A stretch of 5,848 nucleotides of DNA from assembly GCA_027293245.1 (NCBI GenBank), contig JAPUFZ010000333.1, positions 1-5,848 on the forward strand. The letters are read 5' to 3'. Of this stretch, positions 1-5,122 are shown piece by piece; within the stretch, counting starts at the first letter, position 1; each line of letters starts with the position of its first letter. Origin of the DNA: Gammaproteobacteria bacterium. GTDB lineage: Bacteria > Pseudomonadota > Gammaproteobacteria > GCA-001735895. The notes under the pieces were generated by a model that saw only the letters and a program-made list of their open reading frames with translations, was not told where the DNA came from and searched no databases. The position numbers and the translations under genes were made by a program.

Positions 1-168
1 TCGACCAACTTCGAGCCCTGCCTGACCGAGCAATTATGGGAAGAACTGAGCGAACAAATTCAGAACTACCTGACTACTATTTCGCTCGCGGACATGATTC
101 AAAATGAAGAAGTTATGGCACTTTCGCGGAGTCACGATCAACGCCAGAAACACAGTAATATACAGTAA
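1..168 (+). CDS. iscR: IscR, Rrf2-family [2Fe-2S] transcription regulator, C-terminal 55 residues (5' end outside window)
   Basis: Frame 1 is open from the window edge to TAA at 166-168. The 55 visible residues align without gaps to the C-terminal part of E. coli IscR: CLTxxLWxxLS followed by a segment like FLNNITLGELVNNQEV, here YLTTISLADMIQNEEV. IscR is the cytoplasmic sensor-repressor of the isc operon, binding a [2Fe-2S] cluster through three Cys and one His in E. coli (C92, C98, C104, H107). The Cys at visible residue 7 corresponds to C104, but visible residue 10, equivalent to H107, is Glu. The other two Cys and the DNA-binding domain lie upstream of the window. The stop is 5 nt before the next start codon, much closer than the iscR-iscS spacing in E. 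coli, so co-transcription and perhaps translational coupling are expected. Identification rests on the C-terminal match plus operon position. Confidence 0.88.
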   Translation, partial: STNFEPCLTEQLWEELSEQIQNYLTTISLADMIQNEEVMALSRSHDQRQKHSNIQ

Positions 169-173
169 TTACC

Positions 174-1322
174 ATGCCAACCTATTTCGACCATAATGCG
201 AGTTCGCCCATGCACCCGGAAGTGCTCGAGGCGATCATGCCGTATTTAGGCAATACCACGGGTAATGCCTCGAGCCTGCATAGCCCGGGGCGACTGGCTC
301 GCTCGGCGATTGAGTTGGCCAGGCAACAGGTTGCGGAACTGATTAATTGTGCACCCGAATCAGTAATATTTACCTCGGGGGGTACGGAGGCCAATAATTT
401 AGTGTTCAAGGGGTATGCCGATTCTGCCGATTCGAACCCCATTATCAGCAGTGAAATTGAGCACCCGAGCGTGTTACAGCCATTGGCACAGTTGCAACAA
501 TCCGGATATGCGGTGATTCGGTTGAAGGTTAATGCTTTGGGGCAGGTTGATCTCGAAGCGGCGCAGGAAATACTACAGCAGCACAACCCGCAAATTTTTT
601 CAGTGATGCTCGCCAACAATGAAACCGGGGTGTTGCAACCGGTACAGCAGCTGGTCGAATTGATTCAGCCGGGTCACTGCCTGACACACACAGATGCATC
701 GCAGGCTGCCGGTAAAGTGCCGATAGATATGCGGCAACTCGGGGTTGACGCACTGACCCTGGCAGCGCATAAATTTCAGGGCCCACAGGGAATAGGGGCC
801 TTGATAGCCAATCGTAAACCGGGACAGGTTTTAATCAGCGGCGGAGAGCAGGAAAAAAATCGACGCGCCGGTACTGAAAATGTCGCAATGATTGTGGGTA
901 TGGGTAAGGCAGCCCAGATTGCAGCTCTTGAATTACAACATAAACGTCATCATCTATCACAATTAAGAGAGGTATTCGAGTCGAGGCTGGCAACGATTTC
1001 GGGGGTGGTCATATTTGGCCAGGATGCCGAACGCCTGCCAAACACCACTTATTTTTCCCTGCCCTATTACTATGGTGAAACTTTGTTGATGGAACTGGAC
1101 CGGGCAGGATTTTCACTGGCGAGTGGTTCGGCCTGTCATAGTGAAGTAACCAAAGCAAGCCATGTGCTGTCGGCGATGGGAGTCGACGATAGCCTGGCTC
1201 TGAATGCGATCAGGGCTAGTTTTGGCATGAGTAATACGCTGCAGGAAGTTGATGCATTCGTATTAAAATTACAGGATTTAATAAACAAACTGCCATCGAT
1301 AATACGTCAGGCGGCAGTGTAA
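174..1322 (+). CDS. NifS/IscS-like cysteine desulfurase, short form (382 aa), in the iscS slot
   Basis: This is a PLP-dependent fold-type I aminotransferase-family enzyme that would convert L-cysteine to L-alanine and a protein-bound persulfide. Visible signatures are the N-terminal YFDHNASSP, a GGTEANN phosphate-binding segment at about 69-75, His97 (equivalent to IscS His104), Asn149 in NNETG, Asp174 and Gln177 in DASQ, the PLP Schiff-base Lys200 in AAHKFQGPQGIGAL, an RRAGTEN segment at 230-236, and catalytic Cys321 in SGSACHS. The spacing around Cys321 fits group I (IscS/NifS) enzymes, but the loop after it reads HSEVTKAS rather than the usual TSxSLEPS. The protein ends about 20 residues earlier than E. 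coli IscS (404 aa), lacking the SPLWEMYKxGVDL-type tail that helps bind IscU. The ATG at 174 has no clear Shine-Dalgarno and follows iscR by 5 nt, suggesting coupling. The next gene is iscA, with no iscU between. It may be the operon's working desulfurase or a paralogue of an IscS encoded elsewhere, so I give no symbol. Confidence 0.93.
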   Translation: MPTYFDHNASSPMHPEVLEAIMPYLGNTTGNASSLHSPGRLARSAIELARQQVAELINCAPESVIFTSGGTEANNLVFKGYADSADSNPIISSEIEHPSVLQPLAQLQQSGYAVIRLKVNALGQVDLEAAQEILQQHNPQIFSVMLANNETGVLQPVQQLVELIQPGHCLTHTDASQAAGKVPIDMRQLGVDALTLAAHKFQGPQGIGALIANRKPGQVLISGGEQEKNRRAGTENVAMIVGMGKAAQIAALELQHKRHHLSQLREVFESRLATISGVVIFGQDAERLPNTTYFSLPYYYGETLLMELDRAGFSLASGSACHSEVTKASHVLSAMGVDDSLALNAIRASFGMSNTLQEVDAFVLKLQDLINKLPSIIRQAAV

Positions 1323-1334
1323 AAGAGGTTTGTA

Positions 1335-1658
1335 ATGGCGATTGAATTAACACAAGTAGCGGCGGAGCGGGTTCAGGACTTTCTCGATAATCGCGGTAAG
1401 GGCATAGGACTCAGACTGGGCGTTAAGACCACCGGCTGTTCGGGTCTGGCTTATGTGATTGAATTTGTTGATGAACTACAAACGGATGATTCGGTTTTTG
1501 AGTCGAGAGGTATTAAGGTAGTGGTCGATCCAAAGAGCCTGGTTTTTCTCGATGGTACCGAAGTGGATTTCGCCAGGGAAGGGCTTAATGAAGGGTTTCA
1601 GTTCAAAAATCCGAATGCGAAAGATGAATGTGGCTGTGGTGAAAGCTTCACTATTTAA
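1335..1658 (+). CDS. iscA: IscA, A-type iron-sulfur carrier protein
   Basis: The product has 107 residues, the same length as E. coli IscA, and aligns along its whole length without gaps. The three conserved cysteines that bind iron or the cluster are Cys35 in TTGCSGLAY and Cys99 and Cys101 in the C-terminal DECGCGES. The [11 protein letters not shown] and EGLNEGF blocks are family hallmarks. A-type carriers are cytoplasmic proteins that receive clusters and pass them on, particularly in [4Fe-4S] maturation. ErpA and SufA are close paralogues, but position between a desulfurase and hscB plus the sequence match make IscA the best call. The start is supported by AAGAGG at 1323-1328, 6 nt upstream, just after the desulfurase stop. 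Unusually, the gene directly follows the desulfurase, where iscU would normally intervene. Confidence 0.97.
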   Translation: MAIELTQVAAERVQDFLDNRGKGIGLRLGVKTTGCSGLAYVIEFVDELQTDDSVFESRGIKVVVDPKSLVFLDGTEVDFAREGLNEGFQFKNPNAKDECGCGESFTI

Positions 1659-1682
1659 CCTGACTCAGCACAGAAGTCGGTT

Positions 1683-2231
1683 ATGCAAACACTGGATTTA
1701 AAGCAAAGTTATTTTGAGCTATTTGGACTGGATCTCAAATTTGATATAGACCTTAAGCAGTTACACTCGGAACAGCAACGCTTGCAGGCTATATTTCATC
1801 CCGATCGTTTTGTACGCGCCAGCGATCAGGAAAAACGTCTATCTGTGCAACAGGCATCCTGGGTCAACGAGGGTTACGAAAGCCTGTTAAATCCAGTCAA
1901 ACGTGCCCGCTATATGTTGCAATTGAGCGGGCTTGAATTAAACGACGAGTCGGAAACAACTTCAGATACAGGGTTTTTGATGGAGCAAATTGCGATTCGC
2001 GAAGAAATTGACGAGTGCCACTCCAATGCCGACCCACTTAGTTGTTGCGAACATATAGCGGTCAGGCTTCGCAGCAAGGCCGATCAATTCGGTGCAGAAT
2101 TCGTAGCCAGTTTTAGTCAGGGAGCGTTGGACGAGGCTCGACTGACTAGTCGTAAAATGCAGTTTGTTGCGCGAATCATGGATCAGCTTATGGACTTACA
2201 AATCGAACTGGAAGAAGAATTAGAGATTTAA
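1683..2231 (+). CDS. hscB: HscB (Hsc20), J-domain co-chaperone of HscA
   Basis: The 182-residue protein has an N-terminal J-domain with the HPD motif at 39-41 (HPDRF), which stimulates the HscA ATPase, then a C-terminal three-helix domain that binds the scaffold IscU. The DTGFLMEQ...REEIDE block (95-110) matches E. coli DTAFLMEQ...REELDE. Leu99, Ile103 and Phe161 occupy positions equivalent to E. coli Leu92, Leu96 and Phe153, which align with yeast Jac1 residues known to contact Isu. The protein is about ten residues longer than the E. coli one, mostly from seven extra residues before the YFxLFGL start of the J-domain. There is no nearby alternative ATG; the Shine-Dalgarno is weak, and the gene starts 24 nt after iscA. 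The TAA stop at 2229-2231 directly abuts the hscA start. Retained IscU-contact positions imply that an IscU exists elsewhere in the genome. Confidence 0.96.
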   Translation: MQTLDLKQSYFELFGLDLKFDIDLKQLHSEQQRLQAIFHPDRFVRASDQEKRLSVQQASWVNEGYESLLNPVKRARYMLQLSGLELNDESETTSDTGFLMEQIAIREEIDECHSNADPLSCCEHIAVRLRSKADQFGAEFVASFSQGALDEARLTSRKMQFVARIMDQLMDLQIELEEELEI

Positions 2232-4103
2232 ATGGCACTCTTGCAGATATCAGAACCCGGTCAATCGGCCGCCCCGCATCAACACCGCTATGCGGCCGGC
2301 ATTGACCTGGGCACAACCAATTCGTTGGTTGCCAGTGTGCGAAACGGAATTGCCGATACGCTGGCTGACACCGATGGACTGCATCTGTTGCCATCGGTGG
2401 TGCATTATGGAGATGCGGCGATCCTGGTTGGCCAGGCTGCACAGCAAATGCAATCGAGCGATCCGTTGAATACGCTGTCTTCAATCAAACGTTTGATGGG
2501 CCGCGGCACTGAAGATGTTAGCCGGCTGGGCGAGGTATTACCCTACGATTTTGTCGCGGATGTGGACTCGAATGTCCCCCGGATTCAAACCCGTGGAGGA
2601 AATCTAAGCGCGATAGAGGTTTCGGCAGAAATACTGAAGACCCTGGCTTTGCTGGCTGAACAAACACTCGGCGGCGAACTGTCTGGCGTGGTCATTACGG
2701 TGCCTGCCTATTTCGACGATGCCCAACGGCAGGCGACGCGGGATGCGGCAAAACTCGCCAGGTTAAATGTTTATCGACTACTCAATGAACCAACCGCTGC
2801 GGCGGTTGCCTATGGACTGGAGCAAAACAATGACGGTGTCATCGCGGTTTACGACCTGGGTGGCGGTACCTTCGATATATCCATATTGAGACTAAATAAG
2901 GGTGTATTCGAAGTTTTGGCTACCGGTGGTGACTCATCGCTGGGCGGTGATGATATGGACACGGCGATTGGCGAATGGATTATATCGCAGGCCAGTTTTA
3001 AGGACATAGACGCACAGCTGTCGCGTCAGATATTAATGGCTGCTCGAGCCGCAAAAGAATCTTTAACCAGTCTGGAAAAGGCCGAAATCACTATTCAACA
3101 GGGCGATCAGCATTGGCGGGGTGGTATCGATCGAGCCCAGCTCGATGAATTGATCCAGCCCTTGGTTAAAAAATCCCTGATGCCCTGTCGCCGAGTATTG
3201 CGCGATGCGAATATTTCGAAGCAGGATATCGACGAAGTCGTGCTGGTCGGGGGTGCAACGCGAATGGCGCTGGTGCGGCGGATGGTGGGCGAATTTTTTC
3301 AGCGTAGTCCGATGTGCGATCTTGATCCTGACCGGGTTGTCGCGATTGGCGCTGCGATACAGGCCGATGTGCTGGCCGGCAATAAGCCAGACAGTGAGAT
3401 GTTGTTGCTGGACGTATTGCCCCTGTCGTTAGGCATCGAGACCATGGGTGGCCTGAGTGAAAAAATAATACCTCGAAATACCCCGATTCCGGTGGCGAAG
3501 GCACAGGAGTTCACCACTTTCAAGGATGGCCAGACATCGATGTCGATCCACGTGGTACAGGGGGAGCGGGAACTGATTTCTGATTGCCGCTCGCTGGCGA
3601 GGTTTGAGTTGCGTGGATTTCCACCGAAAAATGCCGGCGCTACTCGTATCAGGGTTACCTACCAGGTAGATGCCGATGGATTAATGTCGGTGCGCGCAGA
3701 AGAAACAACCAGCGGCATCGCTGCCGATATTGTCGTCAAACCATCCTACGGCCTAACCGATGGTGAAATTGAAACCATGTTAAGAGAATCGATGGACCAT
3801 GCGCAGGATGATGTGGCTGCAAGAATGTTGAAAGAACAGCAAGTTGAAGCAAAACGGGTCATTGAAGCGATCGATGCTGCCTTAATATACGATGGTGATG
3901 ATTTGCTGAGTAAAACAGAAATCTCCAAAATACGACAGGTTCGAGACCAGCTCGAACAGGATATTGAAGTTGCCTGCGCCGATCGCTTAAAAAAATTGAT
4001 CAAATCGATGGAACAGGTAAGCGAGACCTACGTCGCCAGGCGCATGAATACGAGCGTTAAAGCAGCGCTTGCCGGTAAACAGATTGACGAAGTAAAACTA
4101 TAA
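2232..4103 (+). CDS. hscA: HscA, Hsp70-class chaperone for iron-sulfur cluster transfer
   Basis: The 623-residue protein (E. coli 616) is co-linear with HscA from the characteristic N-terminus [10 protein letters not shown] to the C-terminal IDEV. The nucleotide-binding domain covers about 20-385, with phosphate-1 motif GIDLGTTNS (23-31), [13 protein letters not shown] (155-167), NEPTAAA (185-191), the phosphate-2 motif DLGGGTFD (208-215) and the VLVGGATR adenosine motif (337-344). The DVLPLSLG linker lies at about 394-401, the substrate-binding domain at about 400-505 with [12 protein letters not shown] nearly identical to E. coli, and a helical lid follows. HscA uses ATP to act on the LPPVK motif of IscU and, with HscB, drives cluster release. 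Similarity to HscA exceeds that to DnaK, notably in the N-terminal extension and the lid, which has no acidic DnaK-type tail. Its ATG follows the hscB stop with no gap; a GGAAGAAG stretch at 2210-2217 inside hscB is a possible ribosome site, and translational coupling is likely. Confidence 0.98.
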   Translation: MALLQISEPGQSAAPHQHRYAAGIDLGTTNSLVASVRNGIADTLADTDGLHLLPSVVHYGDAAILVGQAAQQMQSSDPLNTLSSIKRLMGRGTEDVSRLGEVLPYDFVADVDSNVPRIQTRGGNLSAIEVSAEILKTLALLAEQTLGGELSGVVITVPAYFDDAQRQATRDAAKLARLNVYRLLNEPTAAAVAYGLEQNNDGVIAVYDLGGGTFDISILRLNKGVFEVLATGGDSSLGGDDMDTAIGEWIISQASFKDIDAQLSRQILMAARAAKESLTSLEKAEITIQQGDQHWRGGIDRAQLDELIQPLVKKSLMPCRRVLRDANISKQDIDEVVLVGGATRMALVRRMVGEFFQRSPMCDLDPDRVVAIGAAIQADVLAGNKPDSEMLLLDVLPLSLGIETMGGLSEKIIPRNTPIPVAKAQEFTTFKDGQTSMSIHVVQGERELISDCRSLARFELRGFPPKNAGATRIRVTYQVDADGLMSVRAEETTSGIAADIVVKPSYGLTDGEIETMLRESMDHAQDDVAARMLKEQQVEAKRVIEAIDAALIYDGDDLLSKTEISKIRQVRDQLEQDIEVACADRLKKLIKSMEQVSETYVARRMNTSVKAALAGKQIDEVKL

Positions 4104-4106
4104 GCC

Positions 4107-4445
4107 ATGCCAGAAATTATTATTCTCCCGCACGAAGAAATTTGTCCCGAAGGCGCGGTCCTTAAAGTCGAGCCGGGTATCAGCTTGTGCAATGCCATGC
4201 TGGATAACAACATCGAAATCGAACACGCCTGTGAAAAATCCTGTGCTTGCACCACCTGCCATGTTTACGTACGTGAAGGATTTGATTCTCTGCAGGAGGC
4301 AACTGAGGATGAAGATGATTACCTGGACAAAGCCTGGGGACTCGATATGGATTCGCGCCTGAGTTGCCAGGCAATCGTTGGTGAAGAACCACTGGTTATC
4401 GAAATCCCCAAATATACGATCAATATGGTGTCGGAAGTTCACTAG
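4107..4445 (+). CDS. fdx: Isc-type [2Fe-2S] ferredoxin
   Basis: The 112-residue protein matches E. coli Fdx (111 aa) along its length. The cluster ligands are Cys42, Cys48 and Cys51 in EHACEKSCACTTCH and Cys87 in SRLSCQA; Cys46 is the conserved non-ligand cysteine. REGFDSL and EDEDDYLDKAWGL are further family signatures, and the acidic EDEDD patch suits docking to partner proteins. Adrenodoxin-type Isc ferredoxin supplies electrons during cluster assembly, reducing the persulfide on the desulfurase/scaffold complex and aiding [4Fe-4S] formation. It begins 3 nt after the hscA stop, without a strong Shine-Dalgarno, so coupled translation is likely. It ends in tandem in-frame stops, TAG TAG, at 4443-4448. 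Confidence 0.98.
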   Translation: MPEIIILPHEEICPEGAVLKVEPGISLCNAMLDNNIEIEHACEKSCACTTCHVYVREGFDSLQEATEDEDDYLDKAWGLDMDSRLSCQAIVGEEPLVIEIPKYTINMVSEVH

Positions 4446-4446
4446 T

Positions 4447-4451
4447 AGGAG
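4447..4451 (+). promoter_or_regulatory. Shine-Dalgarno site for iscX
   Basis: AGGAG lies 9 nt before the ATG at 4461 and overlaps the second of the tandem fdx stop codons. It is stronger than the sites before hscB, hscA and fdx, fixes the iscX start, and suggests iscX is translated independently rather than by coupling. Confidence 0.75.
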
Positions 4452-4460
4452 AAGCTGATC

Positions 4461-4661
4461 ATGAGTTTAAAATGGACAGATACACTGGAAATTGCGATTG
4501 AATTGTCTGAAATTCATACCGATGTTGATCCGCAATACATCCGTTTTACCGATTTACATGCGTGGGTTTGCGCCCTCGAAGAATTTGATGACGAAGCGAA
4601 CAGGTCCAATGAACAAATACTCGAGGCGATTCAAATGGCCTGGATCGAGGAGATGGATTGA
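4461..4661 (+). CDS. iscX: IscX (YfhJ), small acidic Isc accessory protein
   Basis: The 66-residue product has the same length as E. coli IscX and shares the blocks LKWTD at the N-terminus, the RFTDLHAWVCALEEFDDE core (E. coli RFTDMHQWICDLEDFDDD) and SNEQILEAI before an acidic C-terminus. IscX is a small winged-helix-like protein that binds iron weakly and docks on IscS near the active site, competing with frataxin/CyaY and modulating the rate of cluster assembly. It is usually the last isc gene, as here. Its presence is informative because its known partner is IscS: either the short desulfurase in this operon fills that role or an IscS is encoded elsewhere. Confidence 0.97.
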   Translation: MSLKWTDTLEIAIELSEIHTDVDPQYIRFTDLHAWVCALEEFDDEANRSNEQILEAIQMAWIEEMD

Positions 4662-4705
4662 GTAGGATTTGTTGTATCGGTTAATTCGCGACCCTGACCT
4701 GACAT

Positions 4706-4724
4706 GCCGGTTTTCAGAGCCGGC
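4706..4724 (+). repeat. GC-rich stem-loop after iscX, possible 3' end or processing element
   Basis: GCCGGTT and AGCCGGC can pair as a 7-bp stem (one G-T wobble) around a TTCAG loop, 44 nt after the iscX stop. No U-tract follows on the plus strand, where the next bases are GCTCCG and then A-rich, so it is not a standard intrinsic terminator. It could protect the isc mRNA 3' end or be chance. Confidence 0.35.
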
Positions 4725-4873
4725 GCTCCGAGAAAAAAGCCTGTCCTGGCATTGTGTTAGGTTCTAGAAATTCTAAATCTAGTAAAATCAACGACTTCAG
4801 TTGTACATTTAAGGCGATTTAGATGTTTTTCCCGGCAATTTTAAGGAATTTTTAAATTTTTTTTGCATGATGT

Positions 4874-4885
4874 TATATCGATATA
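4874..4885. repeat. Perfect 12-bp AT-rich palindrome
   Basis: TATATCGATATA is a perfect inverted repeat in the AT-rich stretch, about 68 bp upstream of the CRP-like site centre. It might be an operator half-pair, but AT-rich palindromes of this size arise easily by chance. Confidence 0.3.
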
Positions 4886-4929
4886 TAAGAGTTTTAAATC
4901 AATAAGTTGTATATGCAAATTAATGTAAT

Positions 4930-4943
4930 TTCTATTAATAGAA
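4930..4943. promoter_or_regulatory. Perfect 14-bp palindrome abutting the CRP-like site, candidate operator
   Basis: TTCTATTAATAGAA is a perfect inverted repeat whose centre is 16 bp upstream of the CRP-like site centre; its right edge overlaps the left flank of that site. The position next to an activator site and promoter suggests a second regulator that might compete or cooperate with it. I do not recognise the motif. Confidence 0.4.
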
Positions 4944-4963
4944 TTGTGATGTATGTCACACTT
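4942..4963. promoter_or_regulatory. Predicted CRP/Clp/FNR-superfamily binding site
   Basis: Perfect TGTGA-N6-TCACA half-sites occupy 4945-4960, inside a 22-bp window starting AAT and ending CTT, close to the E. coli CRP consensus. Both half-sites are complete, which is rare by chance. It lies just upstream of a plausible promoter for the rpfF-like gene. In Xanthomonadaceae the CRP homologue Clp, which responds to cyclic di-GMP, recognises a similar motif and belongs to the DSF signalling network; whether this organism has CRP, Clp or Vfr is unknown. Activation rather than repression is inferred from the position. Confidence 0.7.
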
Positions 4964-4966
4964 CGC

Positions 4967-4994
4967 TTGCATTCGAAATTCTATCCAGTAAATT
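4967..4994 (+). promoter_or_regulatory. Candidate sigma70 promoter for the rpfF-like gene
   Basis: TTGCAT (4967-4972) and TAAATT (4989-4994) are separated by 16 bp and would start transcription near 5001, leaving a leader of about 120 nt. That places the CRP-like site centre near -48.5, not an ideal distance. An alternative weak -10, TATCCA at 4982-4987, would start near 4994 and put the site near -41.5, the class II activator position. The sequence alone does not decide between them. Confidence 0.4.
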
Positions 4995-4995
4995 A

Positions 4996-5014
4996 GGTGC
5001 CCAGAACAGGGACC
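4996..5014 (+). repeat. Possible stem-loop at the start of the rpfF-like leader
   Basis: GGTGCCC (4996-5002) can pair with GGGACC (5009-5014) if one G is bulged, giving a 6-bp GC-rich stem with an AGAACA loop. If transcription begins near 4994-5001, this hairpin would sit at the mRNA 5' end. The downstream start site would cut into its left arm. Confidence 0.25.
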
Positions 5015-5076
5015 AATAAAAACTGATTGTGTTAACAAAAACCCACACATTATCAACAAGGAATTTTTCTAAATTT

Positions 5077-5099
5077 TGTTCAGGGACTTGACCTGAACA
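5077..5099. promoter_or_regulatory. Perfect 8-bp inverted repeat upstream of the rpfF-like ribosome site
   Basis: TGTTCAGG (5077-5084) and CCTGAACA (5092-5099) are perfect complements around GACTTGA. As RNA this is an 8-bp hairpin with a 7-nt loop ending 11 nt before the Shine-Dalgarno; as DNA it is a dyad spaced like an operator. No T-run follows, so it is not an intrinsic terminator. A role in translation control or regulator binding is inferred only from symmetry and position. Confidence 0.5.
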
Positions 5100-5110
5100 G
5101 CGATAAAATT

Positions 5111-5116
5111 AGGAGA
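5111..5116 (+). promoter_or_regulatory. Shine-Dalgarno site for the rpfF-like gene
   Basis: AGGAGA lies 6 nt upstream of the ATG at 5123. It is a strong, well-spaced site and fixes the start codon of a gene that has no similar neighbour in the window to compare with. Confidence 0.85.
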
Positions 5117-5122
5117 CACTCC

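Larger units (their letters stand above)
4662..5122. other. 461-nt intergenic region between the isc operon and the rpfF-like gene
   Basis: I see no convincing gene here. The first 100 nt are mixed in composition and contain one GC-rich stem-loop. From about 4760 to 5080 the DNA is strongly AT-rich, with an 8-T run at 4857-4864, unlike the flanking genes. It contains two perfect palindromes, a CRP-family site, a plausible promoter and possible leader hairpins, each listed separately. A short minus-strand open frame at 4841-5059 has low-complexity AT-driven composition and no visible ribosome site, so it is not called. An unrecognised small RNA cannot be excluded. Confidence 0.8.

Noticed and set aside
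152..169. Direct repeat of ACAGTAAT across the iscR stop codon
   Set aside because: Two 8-nt copies only, at a 10-nt period, within coding sequence; most likely chance.
182..786. Two overlapping minus-strand open frames inside the desulfurase gene
   Set aside because: They are shadows of a gene with full family signatures; their products show no recognisable motif.
3166..3523. Open frames on both strands inside hscA
   Set aside because: hscA is continuous and co-linear with its family through this stretch, so these are out-of-frame shadows.
4098..4442. Minus-strand open frames opposite fdx
   Set aside because: The plus-strand ferredoxin has all cluster cysteines in place; the opposite frames have no family features.
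4706..4745. Intrinsic terminator for the isc operon
   Set aside because: The GC-rich stem at 4706-4724 is followed by A-rich rather than T-rich sequence on the plus strand. On the minus strand the T-run at 4733-4738 is paired only with a 3-bp stem, and no minus-strand gene ends there.
4764..4782. CTAGA...TCTAG inverted repeat as an IscR or other operator
   Set aside because: The arms are only 5 bp in AT-rich DNA and do not match the IscR type 1 or type 2 motifs as I know them.
5049..5057. DnaA-box-like TTATCAACA
   Set aside because: It is a single copy with a mismatch to TTATNCACA, without a cluster or other origin features.
4841..5059. Minus-strand 72-codon open frame in the intergenic region
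   Set aside because: It lies over AT-rich DNA containing the palindromes and the CRP-like site, its product is low complexity and resembles no family I know, and no ribosome site precedes it.
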